From Planctomycetota bacterium (GTDB taxonomy: Bacteria; Planctomycetota; UBA8108; UBA1146), in NCBI GenBank assembly GCA_028825265.1, contig JAPKAM010000007.1, forward strand, positions 1-54,148: a DNA stretch of 54,148 nucleotides, given 5' to 3'. Numbering within the stretch: position 1 is the stretch's first letter; the number at the start of each line of letters is the position of its first letter. Below are positions 28,044-35,551 of the stretch, one piece after another. The translations under genes and the position numbers were made by a program. The notes beneath the pieces were generated by a model. The model saw nothing but the letters and a program-made list of their open reading frames with translations, was not told where the DNA came from and did no database searches.

Positions 28044-28780
28044 CCGGGGACGGTTCTCCGACCCTCTTTCATCGAACGGTCGGTGAGCATTACCACTCCC
28101 TCAGTGGAGCCCACCTCGAGGCAAGGCAACGTTTCATCGAACCTTGTCGGGTGATCCGGACTGCCCGAGTTCGGGGCCAGATCAGAATCCTCGACATCGG
28201 CTTCGGACTCGGCACCAATCTCGGCTGGGCGGTCCATGATATCCAGCGAGCCGCTCCAGGAGCGGCCATCGAGATCGTATCGCTGGAAAGAGATCTGCTG
28301 CCGGGAGACCAACTGAAACTGTTTTTCAGGGCTCTGCCCCAAGCGCGGCTGTCGGTGATGCTGAAGCGGCTGGTCGAGGAGCGCCGGTGGATCGAAGAGG
28401 GGCTCCAATTGACCCTGTTGGTCGGCGATGCTGAGCAACTCATCGATTCGCTAGAGGGCCGTTTCGATGCTGTGTTTCTCGATCCATTTTCTCCTAAACT
28501 CAATCCTGGGCCCTGGAGAGCCGATTTCCTGCGTGCGGTCCGAAATCGGATGGTGGAGGGTGGTATACTCTCCACGTACAGTTCTGCTCGGCGAGTTCGT
28601 CTCTCATTATTGAGATCCGGCTGGCAGATCGGCTGTGGTCCGGCGGTCGGAATGAAGTCCTCCGGCACCCTCGCAAGTGCCGGCTCGGTACAACCACCGT
28701 TGCCGCCTCTGGATGCCAAACTGCAACGTAAACTGGCACGTCAGATGTGCTCAGGACAGGAAGAAGATCTCGATGAGTGA
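28022..28780 (+). CDS. mnmD: MnmC2/MnmD-type tRNA (mnm5s2U34) methyltransferase
   Basis: The product is 252 residues. It matches the methyltransferase half of MnmC: TLFHRTVGEHYHSLSGA near the start, the SAM-binding motif LDIGFGLGTN near 62-71, and the hallmark FLDPFSPKLNPGPW near 155-170. The reaction is SAM-dependent methylation of the aminomethyl group on wobble uridine of certain tRNAs. The FAD oxidase half of bifunctional MnmC is missing, so this is the stand-alone form known in several phyla. The frame is open further upstream, but the ATG at 28022 fits the family N terminus and has AGGAG nine bases before it. It overlaps cinA by 22 bases and the next gene by 8, so it sits in a coupled operon. 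Confidence 0.85.
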   Translation: MAQPAILTGDGSPTLFHRTVGEHYHSLSGAHLEARQRFIEPCRVIRTARVRGQIRILDIGFGLGTNLGWAVHDIQRAAPGAAIEIVSLERDLLPGDQLKLFFRALPQARLSVMLKRLVEERRWIEEGLQLTLLVGDAEQLIDSLEGRFDAVFLDPFSPKLNPGPWRADFLRAVRNRMVEGGILSTYSSARRVRLSLLRSGWQIGCGPAVGMKSSGTLASAGSVQPPLPPLDAKLQRKLARQMCSGQEEDLDE

Positions 28781-29621
28781 GAAGCGAAACGAGGCCGGTG
28801 CCGGCCACCTGAAACTGTTGATTCTGCTGCTGGGGGTGGTTCTGTGCTCCCCGCTACAGGCGGATACGATCCTGCTCGTCAACGGCAGTCGTATCGATGG
28901 GCGGATTCTCGATCAGGACCAGAAGCGTCTGGTACTTCAGATCGGCGAATTGGGGACGATGCAGATCGCAGCCCGAACGATCGTTTCCATCGAGAAGAAT
29001 CGCCGTTTCGGTCCTGATCCTGCGGCGTCTTCGAGTCCTCGACCTGGGGCCGACTCTCGGCCCGCTCCGTCCAAGGCCGGCAGTCCGGTGAAGACTCGGC
29101 CTCTGTTGGCCCTGCCGGAGCGGCCTTCCGGGATCAAACTTCCACCCGAATTACCGGAACTGACCGGAAGTCACCAGCAGATGGTCGTGGAATGGGTGCG
29201 GGATCTGCAGCGCCACCGAGCCAGGAATCGCTCCCGAGCCGAACGACATCTGAGTCTTGTAGGCCCCGGCGTGCTTCCCTACCTGATCCCAGTGGCTCGC
29301 TCCTCCTTCGATCTTGCGAGGATTTCGGCCCTGCGGGTACTGCTCAAGTCTCCTCACTTCAGCTCCGCTGACGTGGCCCTGGAAGGGCTCTCTGCAAACA
29401 ACCGCTGGGTTCGTAAACTGTCATGGCAGTTGATCGTGAACATCAGCGGAATCCCCGGTGATTATTCCTGGGATACACAGAAGTTGACGGCAAAAAGGGC
29501 GCAGCAGAGCCGACGATGGCATCTGTGGGTGCAGCAGCAGCATCGTTTACACCAGCAGCATCGGAAGTGGATGCAGGATCAGCAGCAGTTACGTGGGAAG
29601 TCGGCCCACCCTGGCCGATAA
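28773..29621 (+). CDS. Secreted protein, unknown function
   Basis: The product is 282 residues. The signal peptide core is LKLLILLLGVVLCSPLQA, probably cut near residue 30. The first mature region (DTILLVNGSRIDGRILDQ, RLVLQIGE, IVSIEKN) has a style common in planctomycete secreted proteins in which a short beta domain follows the signal. A Pro/Ser/Arg-rich linker leads to a helical domain (about 125-255) that may be HEAT-like (VLPYLIPVARSSFDLARISALRVLL). The C terminus is very rich in Gln, His, Arg and Trp. The ATG at 28773 overlaps the preceding TGA by 8 bases and has GGAAGAAG upstream; a longer frame to 28677 lacks these. I do not recognise a named family. Confidence 0.75.
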   Translation: MSEKRNEAGAGHLKLLILLLGVVLCSPLQADTILLVNGSRIDGRILDQDQKRLVLQIGELGTMQIAARTIVSIEKNRRFGPDPAASSSPRPGADSRPAPSKAGSPVKTRPLLALPERPSGIKLPPELPELTGSHQQMVVEWVRDLQRHRARNRSRAERHLSLVGPGVLPYLIPVARSSFDLARISALRVLLKSPHFSSADVALEGLSANNRWVRKLSWQLIVNISGIPGDYSWDTQKLTAKRAQQSRRWHLWVQQQHRLHQQHRKWMQDQQQLRGKSAHPGR

Positions 29622-30251
29622 CTGTATTGTTCGTACGTGATTTGACCTGCTTTATTCCCATCTCTTTTTGAGTCTCGAAACCCATCGACATCACTTCGTC
29701 ACCCTTGCGAGGTCTGTCTGGCTTTGCTACGGTCGTGCGCTGCCGTGGAGGTGCGATCATGATGAACTTCCGATGCGATCGGGTGTTCTCTTCCCCTCCG
29801 GCAGATTTGTTCTTGAAGTGACTCCGATCCTGTCATTGGCAGGGAAATATGATGCAAGATCGACTCGAGAAGTCGATGGGAGAGATCCGCCAAGGTGCGG
29901 ATCGACTCTGGGTCCGCATCCAGTAAAAACTTGGTGTCTTCTGGCATCGGGTACTGAGGAGTTTTTCAAGAAACATCTACCGGACCGCTCTGGATCATTG
30001 GGATCCGGAATCGGTCAATAGGGTCTTGCATCGGGAACATCCGATGGCTCGAGAAGAGTGTATTTTGAGGCGGACGAATCGCCGCAGCGATGCGTGGCCA
30101 TCTTGGCGCGTTAGAACCTTGATGGTTGTGGGATTGGTGGACGCTTCCGGAGACTTTGCCGTGTACCACATCGTTGGGCCAGCGCTGAATTGCGTGGCCG
30201 CGAAGTGGTGCTGCAGAACAGTGTAGAGATTCGATTTTTTGGAGGGGGGGA
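29622..30251. other. 630-bp region upstream of dnaA without a convincing gene
   Basis: I looked for an origin of replication because dnaA follows. I see no TTATCCACA-type DnaA boxes, no AT-rich 13-mers and no strand switch of the neighbouring genes, so an origin here is not supported. One plus-strand frame from 29849 to 30226 reads as protein-like but is broken by a TAA (separate entry). The dnaA ribosome site, a GGAGGGGGGG run, lies at the high end. Confidence 0.4.
29849..30226 (+). pseudogene. Possible decayed or stop-interrupted ORF before dnaA
   Basis: A frame opening at ATG 29849/29852 (with AGGGA just upstream) gives about 25 residues beginning MQDRLEKSMGEIRQGADRL, then a TAA at 29924-29926. 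After this stop the same frame stays open for another 100 codons to 30226, with codon choices (many CGA, CTG, GTC) like the neighbours. It could be a gene broken by one substitution, or chance. No family is recognised. Confidence 0.2.
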
Positions 30252-31757
30252 ATGTTGGGCGCTCAGGAAATTACTTCCGTGAACGCAGATCTGCACTGGG
30301 AACATCTCCGTGCTGCCATCACCCCCATCATCGGTACTGCCCAGATGGGAAGATGGTTCCGACAAATTACTCCTGTGGCGGTGGAGGAGGGGGTACTCCA
30401 GTTGCATCTGGAGAGTCGTTTCTCCCTCGATAAAATAGCCAACAATTATAAAGATGTTCTCCAGTCGGAAGCTCGAAAATTGGGTCTGGAGTCGGTTCAA
30501 CTACGACTCTCTGCAGTTCCTTCGGCAATGGTAGTGCAAGAGCGGTGTCAAGAGTCGCTGCTGCCGTTGGGAAGGACCGTGAATCCTGAGCGGCCATCCG
30601 GGACCACAGGTTCATCAGATGCCACAGGATCATCGGGCACCACAGGATCATCAGGCACCACAGGGTCTTCAGAGGCCGGGCGCGCGGCCGGTCCAAGGGG
30701 CGTGCTGACCGTTCCTCCTGCAGCGGTGTTATCGCCGGGGCCTGACGGATTACGCCGTGATCACACCCTGGATCGATTTGTGGTAGGGCAGGCCAATCGA
30801 CTGGCTCATTCGGCGGCTCTGGAGGTGCTACGAACTCCGGGGATCTCCTTCAATCCACTGTTCCTCCACGGCGGAAGTGGACTGGGCAAGACCCACCTGT
30901 TGCAAGGAATCACACGGCAATTCTTCATCCAGGGCGAGCGTCGGATGCGCTATCTTCCCGCCGAACATTTCGTGTATCAGTTTATTCGAGCCTTACGTCA
31001 AAAAAGTCTCGATCAGTTCAGAAAGAGTTTTCGTGAACTGAAGGTTCTCGCCATCGATGACATCCAGTCCTTCGCAGGAAAGCCGAGTAGTCAGCAGGAA
31101 CTCCTGGAAACAGTGGATGCGATCGCTCAGCAAGGGGGACAGGTACTGCTCGCCAGTGATGTGCCTCCGCGAAAACTGGATCGTCTTCATCAACAGTTAA
31201 AGAATCGTTTTTCAGCAGGCCTGGTGGTGCTGGTCGACCCTCCTGATCAGCAGACTCGAGTTTCCATTCTGAGACAGGAAGTTGTCCGTGGTGGAATCCA
31301 TGTCCCCGAGGAGGTGATTCACCACATCGCAGGTGAGGTGAGAAACAGCATCCGGGAGTTACTGGGTACCCTGGTTCGAGTCGTGGCCGAGTGCGAACTT
31401 TCCAGTTCGAAGGTCACTCTTCCCAAGGCTCGCGCGATTCTTGATCCCATCGTCGCCACACTCAATCGACGGATCACTGTCGACACCATCATCGAACGAA
31501 TCGCGGTCCGATGGGGTGTCCCTCCCGAGGAGATCGTGTCGAGGTCGAAGACCCGTAATACCTCGATGGCGAGAAATGTAGCGACTTACCTGGCGAGGAT
31601 CCTCACCGATCATTCCCTGGTAGAGATTGGCGAGCAGATGGGGGGGCGATCCCATTCGACCGTCAGTAGTGCATTCCGAAAGATTCAAAAGATGATCTCC
31701 TCTGATTCGGAACTTCGTGATGAGATCGAGAAAATGTTAAGGGACCTTCGTGGTTGA
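30252..31757 (+). CDS. dnaA: Chromosomal replication initiator DnaA
   Basis: The product is 501 residues. DnaA binds origin DNA and opens it for replication. Domain I covers about 15-90. Domain II is a low-complexity linker containing four tandem six-residue units (GTTGSS-like) at 117-140. Domain III has Walker A GGSGLGKTH (207-215), Walker B VLAIDDIQ and arginine-finger/sensor segments. The C-terminal helix-turn-helix domain IV follows. Its signature reads GGRSHSTV at 464-471 where most bacteria have GGRDHTTV or GGRDHSTV, so the base-contacting Asp is Ser467. The ATG at 30252 follows a GGAGGGGGGG ribosome site. recG follows after 15 bases, an unusual neighbour; dnaN and gyrB are not here. 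Confidence 0.95.
   Translation: MLGAQEITSVNADLHWEHLRAAITPIIGTAQMGRWFRQITPVAVEEGVLQLHLESRFSLDKIANNYKDVLQSEARKLGLESVQLRLSAVPSAMVVQERCQESLLPLGRTVNPERPSGTTGSSDATGSSGTTGSSGTTGSSEAGRAAGPRGVLTVPPAAVLSPGPDGLRRDHTLDRFVVGQANRLAHSAALEVLRTPGISFNPLFLHGGSGLGKTHLLQGITRQFFIQGERRMRYLPAEHFVYQFIRALRQKSLDQFRKSFRELKVLAIDDIQSFAGKPSSQQELLETVDAIAQQGGQVLLASDVPPRKLDRLHQQLKNRFSAGLVVLVDPPDQQTRVSILRQEVVRGGIHVPEEVIHHIAGEVRNSIRELLGTLVRVVAECELSSSKVTLPKARAILDPIVATLNRRITVDTIIERIAVRWGVPPEEIVSRSKTRNTSMARNVATYLARILTDHSLVEIGEQMGGRSHSTVSSAFRKIQKMISSDSELRDEIEKMLRDLRG
30600..30671 (+). repeat. Four 18-bp tandem repeats in the dnaA linker
   Basis: Consecutive 18-base units with consensus GGCACCACAGGATCATCA lie at 30600-30617, 30618-30635, 30636-30653 and 30654-30671. 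They stay in frame and encode GTTGSS, DATGSS, GTTGSS and GTTGSS in the flexible domain II. Copy number may vary between strains. Confidence 0.92.
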
Positions 31758-31772
31758 TGGAGTGGAGGCCCA

Positions 31773-33845
31773 ATGGCCGAGGAAATTCCAGACCGTGTAC
31801 CGCCTTCTCGGGAAGCGTTAGATCCGGACCCCTTACAGTCTTCTTTACAGGAGTTGCAGGGTGTCGGGCCCGCCACGGCACAACGCTTCCAACGACTGGG
31901 CATCGAGACTCTCGGTGACTTGCTCCATCATTTCCCGACCCGCCATGAGGATCTGATCATCCACGGCAAGATCCGCGATGTTCCCGATGGTGAGCGTAGG
32001 AGTTTGTTCGGAACCATCGATGAACAGCCCCAGTGGGTTCATTCGGGGCGTGGTCGCTGGGAAGCGCGATTGAGACCCGACGATGAGCCAGATCAGGAGG
32101 TGACGCTCCACTGGTACACCCGTTATCGACCACAGATTTGTGATGGCTGGCAGGGGTGGGTCACCGGAGTGATTCGTCGCTTCCAGGCCCCCGTGATGGC
32201 CCACCCGACCATCTCGCTCTGCGACCAACGAGAACCGATCCCGGCGGGGCACGGCCAGATCGTGGCGGTGTATCCCTCGACCGACGGACTCTCACAGGCT
32301 TTGATCCGCAGTTCTATGCAGCGCATCTTTGAACGCGAGGATCTGGCGCTCGATGTTCAGGTGCCGTCGATCATCGGTAGCGAGAGAAGCCTGTTAAGCA
32401 TCTATCGAGGATTTCACTGTCCAGCGAGTTCTGCCGAATGTGAAATTTGCCGCTCGTGGCTGGCTCGCATCGAAATGTATTTTCACGCGATTCAGCAGGC
32501 TCGCACCCGGGCCCAGCGGAAAGCACGCAAGATCGATTCGCTGTCGGTGAGTCCCGAACTGGAACAGCGAATCCTGGCGAGACTCCCCTATTCCCTGACC
32601 TTGGCTCAACAGCGGGTGGTACAGGAAATTCGTGACGATCTGGCGGCTGGTTTTCCGATGGCGCGTTTGGTCCAGGGAGATGTGGGTAGTGGCAAAACCG
32701 CGGTCGCCATCTGGGCGATGCTGGCACTGGCTGCTGTAGGTCGCCAATCGGCGCTGATTGTTCCCACCACAGCGCTGGCCGACCAACACCGGATGACCCT
32801 GCAGAACTATCTTCAGGGTTCACGTCTGGAGGTCGCCGAGGTGATCACCGGAACCCCGCTCGAGGTCAAAGATTCGATCGCTCGGGGAGACGCAAAGATT
32901 GCGGTGGGGACCACGGCATTGCTCTCCTCCTCGGTCAAGTTTGATGACCTCGCGCTGGTGGTGGTCGATGAGGAGCAGAGGTTCGGAGTTCAGCAGCGTC
33001 AAATTCTGGCCTCCAAGGGTGACCGTGTTCACCGTTTGCATCTGACCGCAACCCCGATTCCCCGGAGTCTGGCGCTGGCACTTCGAGGGGACTTTGATCT
33101 GTCCCGGATCGATGAACGACCCCCTGGACGCCCTCAAGTGAAGACCCGTCGAGTCGAGGCGGAGCAGTTGAACGATGCGTTGGATTTCCTTGAACAGGAA
33201 ACACGAGCCGGGAATCGGGTGATGTTCGTGGTCCCTCGCATCGAGGATGGAGACGGGGATGACCCGATCGGTGTCGAGCAACTGGCGAAACGGTTGCAGC
33301 AGACGGTGCTAGGACAGGTGGGAATCGCGACCCTTCACGGTGGGCTTTCTCAGGATCAACGGACCTCGAGGATGAATCGGTTTCGTAGCGGTTCGACTCC
33401 GGTACTGGTCGCCACCAGTATTGTCGAAGTGGGGCTCGATGTGCCGGAACTGACGGTCCTCTGGATCGAGGGGGCCGATCGATTTGGCCTGGCTCAATTG
33501 CATCAGCTACGAGGCCGCGTCGGGAGAAGTGACCGTCCGTCGTGGTGTTTCTTCAGTGCGGATCCCTCCTCGCAAGAGGCGGATCAGCGACTTCAGGCAT
33601 TTCTCGATGAGCAGGACGGATTTCTGCTGGCCGAACGAGATCTTCACCTTCGAGGAGGAGGTGACGTCAGCGGAGAGCGACAAAGTGGCCGTAGCGACTT
33701 CTTGCTGGCCAGGCCGCTGCAGGATCTGCCGGCATTCCAGGGGCTGTCACAGGCCGCTGCAGAACGATTGGAGGCGGGAGATGAGGAGCCCGAGGGCACT
33801 CACCTCGCACGTCTGGGCCGATATTTGGGACCGCACTCCGATTGA
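31773..33845 (+). CDS. recG: ATP-dependent DNA helicase RecG
   Basis: The product is 690 residues, the usual length. RecG remodels stalled forks and branched DNA. The N-terminal helix-hairpin-helix/wedge region (LQELQGVGPATAQRFQRLGI, then an OB fold around 60-150) precedes the SF2 motor: LTLAQQRVVQEI, Walker A GDVGSGKT (302-309), motif III TATPIPRSLA, motif IV-VI including TSIVEVGLDVPE and QLRGRVGR, and the C-terminal wedge-linked helical hairpin. Motif II reads DEEQRFGV (399-406), which is the spelling typical of Mfd; RecG usually has DEQHRFGV. The TRG region GGGDVSGERQSG is a variant of GPGEFLGTRQSG. The ATG at 31773 has GGAGG five bases upstream. Confidence 0.94.
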   Translation: MAEEIPDRVPPSREALDPDPLQSSLQELQGVGPATAQRFQRLGIETLGDLLHHFPTRHEDLIIHGKIRDVPDGERRSLFGTIDEQPQWVHSGRGRWEARLRPDDEPDQEVTLHWYTRYRPQICDGWQGWVTGVIRRFQAPVMAHPTISLCDQREPIPAGHGQIVAVYPSTDGLSQALIRSSMQRIFEREDLALDVQVPSIIGSERSLLSIYRGFHCPASSAECEICRSWLARIEMYFHAIQQARTRAQRKARKIDSLSVSPELEQRILARLPYSLTLAQQRVVQEIRDDLAAGFPMARLVQGDVGSGKTAVAIWAMLALAAVGRQSALIVPTTALADQHRMTLQNYLQGSRLEVAEVITGTPLEVKDSIARGDAKIAVGTTALLSSSVKFDDLALVVVDEEQRFGVQQRQILASKGDRVHRLHLTATPIPRSLALALRGDFDLSRIDERPPGRPQVKTRRVEAEQLNDALDFLEQETRAGNRVMFVVPRIEDGDGDDPIGVEQLAKRLQQTVLGQVGIATLHGGLSQDQRTSRMNRFRSGSTPVLVATSIVEVGLDVPELTVLWIEGADRFGLAQLHQLRGRVGRSDRPSWCFFSADPSSQEADQRLQAFLDEQDGFLLAERDLHLRGGGDVSGERQSGRSDFLLARPLQDLPAFQGLSQAAAERLEAGDEEPEGTHLARLGRYLGPHSD

Positions 33846-34153
33846 CCCGCAGGCTTCTTTCGACCGACGGGTTGGTGGCGACCCCTTGCTCACTCGCGGC
33901 GCTGGGCTACAATCGCCTCCAGACGTGATCGAGCTGCATCCAGGCCTTTCTCGTCACTGAGTTTCCCGGGAGTCCAATCGAGAAACAAAGAAGAAATGGT
34001 TTTGAATCCGCGGGTCGCTGCTGCGTCATCGGTGGGTATCGTTACCATGCGAACTGTGATGGCGAAAGCCATCGCTAGCGGGGACTTGCAGATCTACCGA
34101 TCGGCGAATTCCGCGCTCGAGAAGTCTTGTTGACCAGATGAAAGGAACCCGAC
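33846..34153. other. Intergenic region with promoter candidate and possible 45-codon ORF
   Basis: These 308 bases follow recG. A promoter candidate lies at 33886-33913. A small plus-strand frame, ATG 33996 to TGA 34133 (45 residues, MVLNPRVAAASSVG...), ends 20 bases before the next gene but has a poor ribosome site and no recognised family. A short ATGGC-GAAA-GCCAT hairpin lies near 34059-34072. The opposite strand has a 60-codon frame without a ribosome site. None is strong enough to call as a gene. Confidence 0.3.
33886..33913 (+). promoter_or_regulatory. Putative promoter for the 34154-35234 genes
   Basis: TTGCTC (33886-33891) and TACAAT (33908-33913) are spaced by 16 bases. The -10 matches the consensus at five of six positions. 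The predicted start, near 33920, gives a leader of about 230 bases. Confidence 0.45.
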
Positions 34154-34558
34154 ATGTCGCAGAATCTGACGCAAACTGAAAAACCTGAGAATGGTTCAGT
34201 CCCACGATTTCTTGGCGGACGATTCTGGCTGGCGTTGGCGCTAGGGATTTCCCTCGGAGCCAACTGCGTTCTGTGGATGCAACCTCCCACGCAAGATGTT
34301 GCCTACGGGCAGGACGGCGGTGCGAGCAATGGATTCATCATGACTGCATTCGTGATGCAGGGCAAAGGGCAAGCCGAAGGCCTCGCCATCCTCGACACCA
34401 ACACCAAGAGGTTGTGGACCGGCTACGAAAGTGGCAACGGTTTCCAGTTGTACAGTGTCCGTGATATCTCCTACGATTTAGTTCCCCAGGCTTATTCAGC
34501 CAAAGGAAAGCAAAAACCCACTGTTGAAGAAATGAAGAAGGGTGGTCGCAACAAATAA
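34154..34558 (+). CDS. Small membrane-anchored protein, planctomycete-like
   Basis: The product is 134 residues. A polar N terminus is followed by one transmembrane helix (about 23-42, FWLALALGISLGANCVLWM) and then a small soluble domain. That domain contains LAILDTNTKRLWTGYESGNGFQLYSVRDISYDL, which resembles a repeated pattern I know from small planctomycete proteins (variants of LYVIDTNTK...YE..GG.L.L...R.I.YDL). Function is unknown. The ATG at 34154 has AAAGGA upstream. It lies 28 bases before the helix-turn-helix/membrane protein, so the two probably form an operon. The similarity is from memory and would need a search. Confidence 0.7.
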   Translation: MSQNLTQTEKPENGSVPRFLGGRFWLALALGISLGANCVLWMQPPTQDVAYGQDGGASNGFIMTAFVMQGKGQAEGLAILDTNTKRLWTGYESGNGFQLYSVRDISYDLVPQAYSAKGKQKPTVEEMKKGGRNK

Positions 34559-34586
34559 TGCGACTCCCATGGGAAGGTCCGATTCG

Positions 34587-35234
34587 ATGTCTGATCGCAT
34601 GAACTTTGACCAAGCGGCAACAATGCTTGGGATCTCTGCAGAAGAACTGCAAGGGCTGGTGAGTAACCAGGAGATCCGGGCGGAGCACGATGGAGGCGAA
34701 GTGGTTTTCCGTAAGGGAGACCTCGAAGCGTTCCAGAATAGCCGTTCCACCGAGCCGACAGTGGTCCTTTCGGAGTCAACCGACGGGTTGCTGGAGGATG
34801 GAGGCCTCGTACTGGAGGACCTCTCCACCGAGGAAACCGTGCTCAACATCGAGGGCCTCCTCGAAGATGACGGCGGCGGAGGAATCCTCGAAGGGGAGAT
34901 CGAACTCGATCTGGGAGGAGTCGGAGATGAGACGGTGCTCGACACCGACGACTTGTCCTTTGATGATTCCTTCGACTTCTCCGATGACGAGACTGTGGGG
35001 GATACCGGAGGGGAAGATTTGCTGCTGTCCGGTGCCACCGAGATGCAGATGGTCCGAAAGAAGCCTGCCACGGCCATGACGGCGTTGCTGGCGTTGACGA
35101 TCTTGCTTCTGCTGGTTCCTACCGCACTGCTGATGAATCTGATCAATGGCGACGGGAGTTTCCCCGCGTGGGGCTCCGAAGCGGCGGTCACCTTCATGAA
35201 TGGACTGGTGGAGGGGGTGGTCGGATTATTTTGA
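34587..35234 (+). CDS. Helix-turn-helix (MerR/excisionase-like) protein with acidic linker and C-terminal membrane helix
   Basis: The product is 215 residues. Residues 1-50 (NFDQAATMLGISAEELQGLVSNQEIRAEHDGGEVVFRKGDLEAF) look like a winged helix-turn-helix of the excisionase/MerR kind, the DNA-binding fold seen in planctomycete helix-turn-helix domain proteins. A long, very acidic, Gly/Leu/Asp/Glu-rich region follows (about 60-150), then one or two hydrophobic stretches (about 165-185, ALLALTILLLLVPTALLMNLI) and a Trp/Gly tail. The combination implies a membrane-tethered DNA-binding or protein-binding factor (inference). The ATG at 34587 has GGAAGG about eight bases upstream; a longer frame to 34542 would overlap the previous gene. 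Confidence 0.75.
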   Translation: MSDRMNFDQAATMLGISAEELQGLVSNQEIRAEHDGGEVVFRKGDLEAFQNSRSTEPTVVLSESTDGLLEDGGLVLEDLSTEETVLNIEGLLEDDGGGGILEGEIELDLGGVGDETVLDTDDLSFDDSFDFSDDETVGDTGGEDLLLSGATEMQMVRKKPATAMTALLALTILLLLVPTALLMNLINGDGSFPAWGSEAAVTFMNGLVEGVVGLF

Positions 35235-35276
35235 TCCGCCATCCTTGAAGTCTTGACGCTTTACACGATGAACTAG

Positions 35277-35320
35277 GAGCTCGGCTCCGGTGGCCTTGGG
35301 TCCCGGAGCCGGGCTCGTTT
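35277..35320 (+). terminator. Intrinsic terminator after the helix-turn-helix gene
   Basis: GAGCTCGGCTCCGG (35277-35290) pairs with CCGGAGCCGGGCTC (35303-35316) with one T-G wobble, leaving a loop of about 12 bases and ending in GTTTTA. It lies about 45 bases after the stop codon. Confidence 0.85.
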
Positions 35321-35551
35321 TACATCGGTTGAAATCCGCAGTTTGAGGGGGTGCGGGGGGGGCCGACCGCCCTCCCTCCGTCGCAGAGCTGCGATCATTC
35401 TGGCGCTGAGATGAAGCGATGAGATGAAGCGAATCGAACTCGATCGATGACTATCGTCATGGTCGCCCTCGTGGCACACTGTGCGCATCCGGGGGCGCTG
35501 CGACCGAGTGGAGCCTAAGCCCCGGTGGGCTCCGGAAAGGACCTCCAAGCC
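35321..35551. other. Spacer upstream of the OmpA-like gene
   Basis: No gene is seen. A 13-base unit GAGATGAAGCGAT is nearly repeated in tandem at 35408-35433, and ATGAC-TATC-GTCAT near 35447 forms a short palindrome that could be a regulator site. No convincing -35/-10 pair was found. Confidence 0.3.

Noticed and set aside
29443-29760. Minus-strand ORF of 105 codons overlapping the secreted protein and the pre-dnaA region
   Set aside because: It overlaps a better-supported gene in antisense for most of its length, its downstream half is an antisense reading of a Gln/His-rich segment, and no good ribosome site is present.
30600-30671. CRISPR-like array
   Set aside because: The repeats are directly adjacent, in frame in dnaA, and have no spacers.
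33890-34072. Minus-strand 60-codon ORF after recG
   Set aside because: It has no ribosome site and no recognised family; the plus-strand promoter in the same region argues for noncoding leader.
35447-35460. ATGAC-N4-GTCAT as a CRP/FNR-type operator
   Set aside because: The arms are only five bases and no promoter is visible beside it; expected by chance in a 54 kb window.
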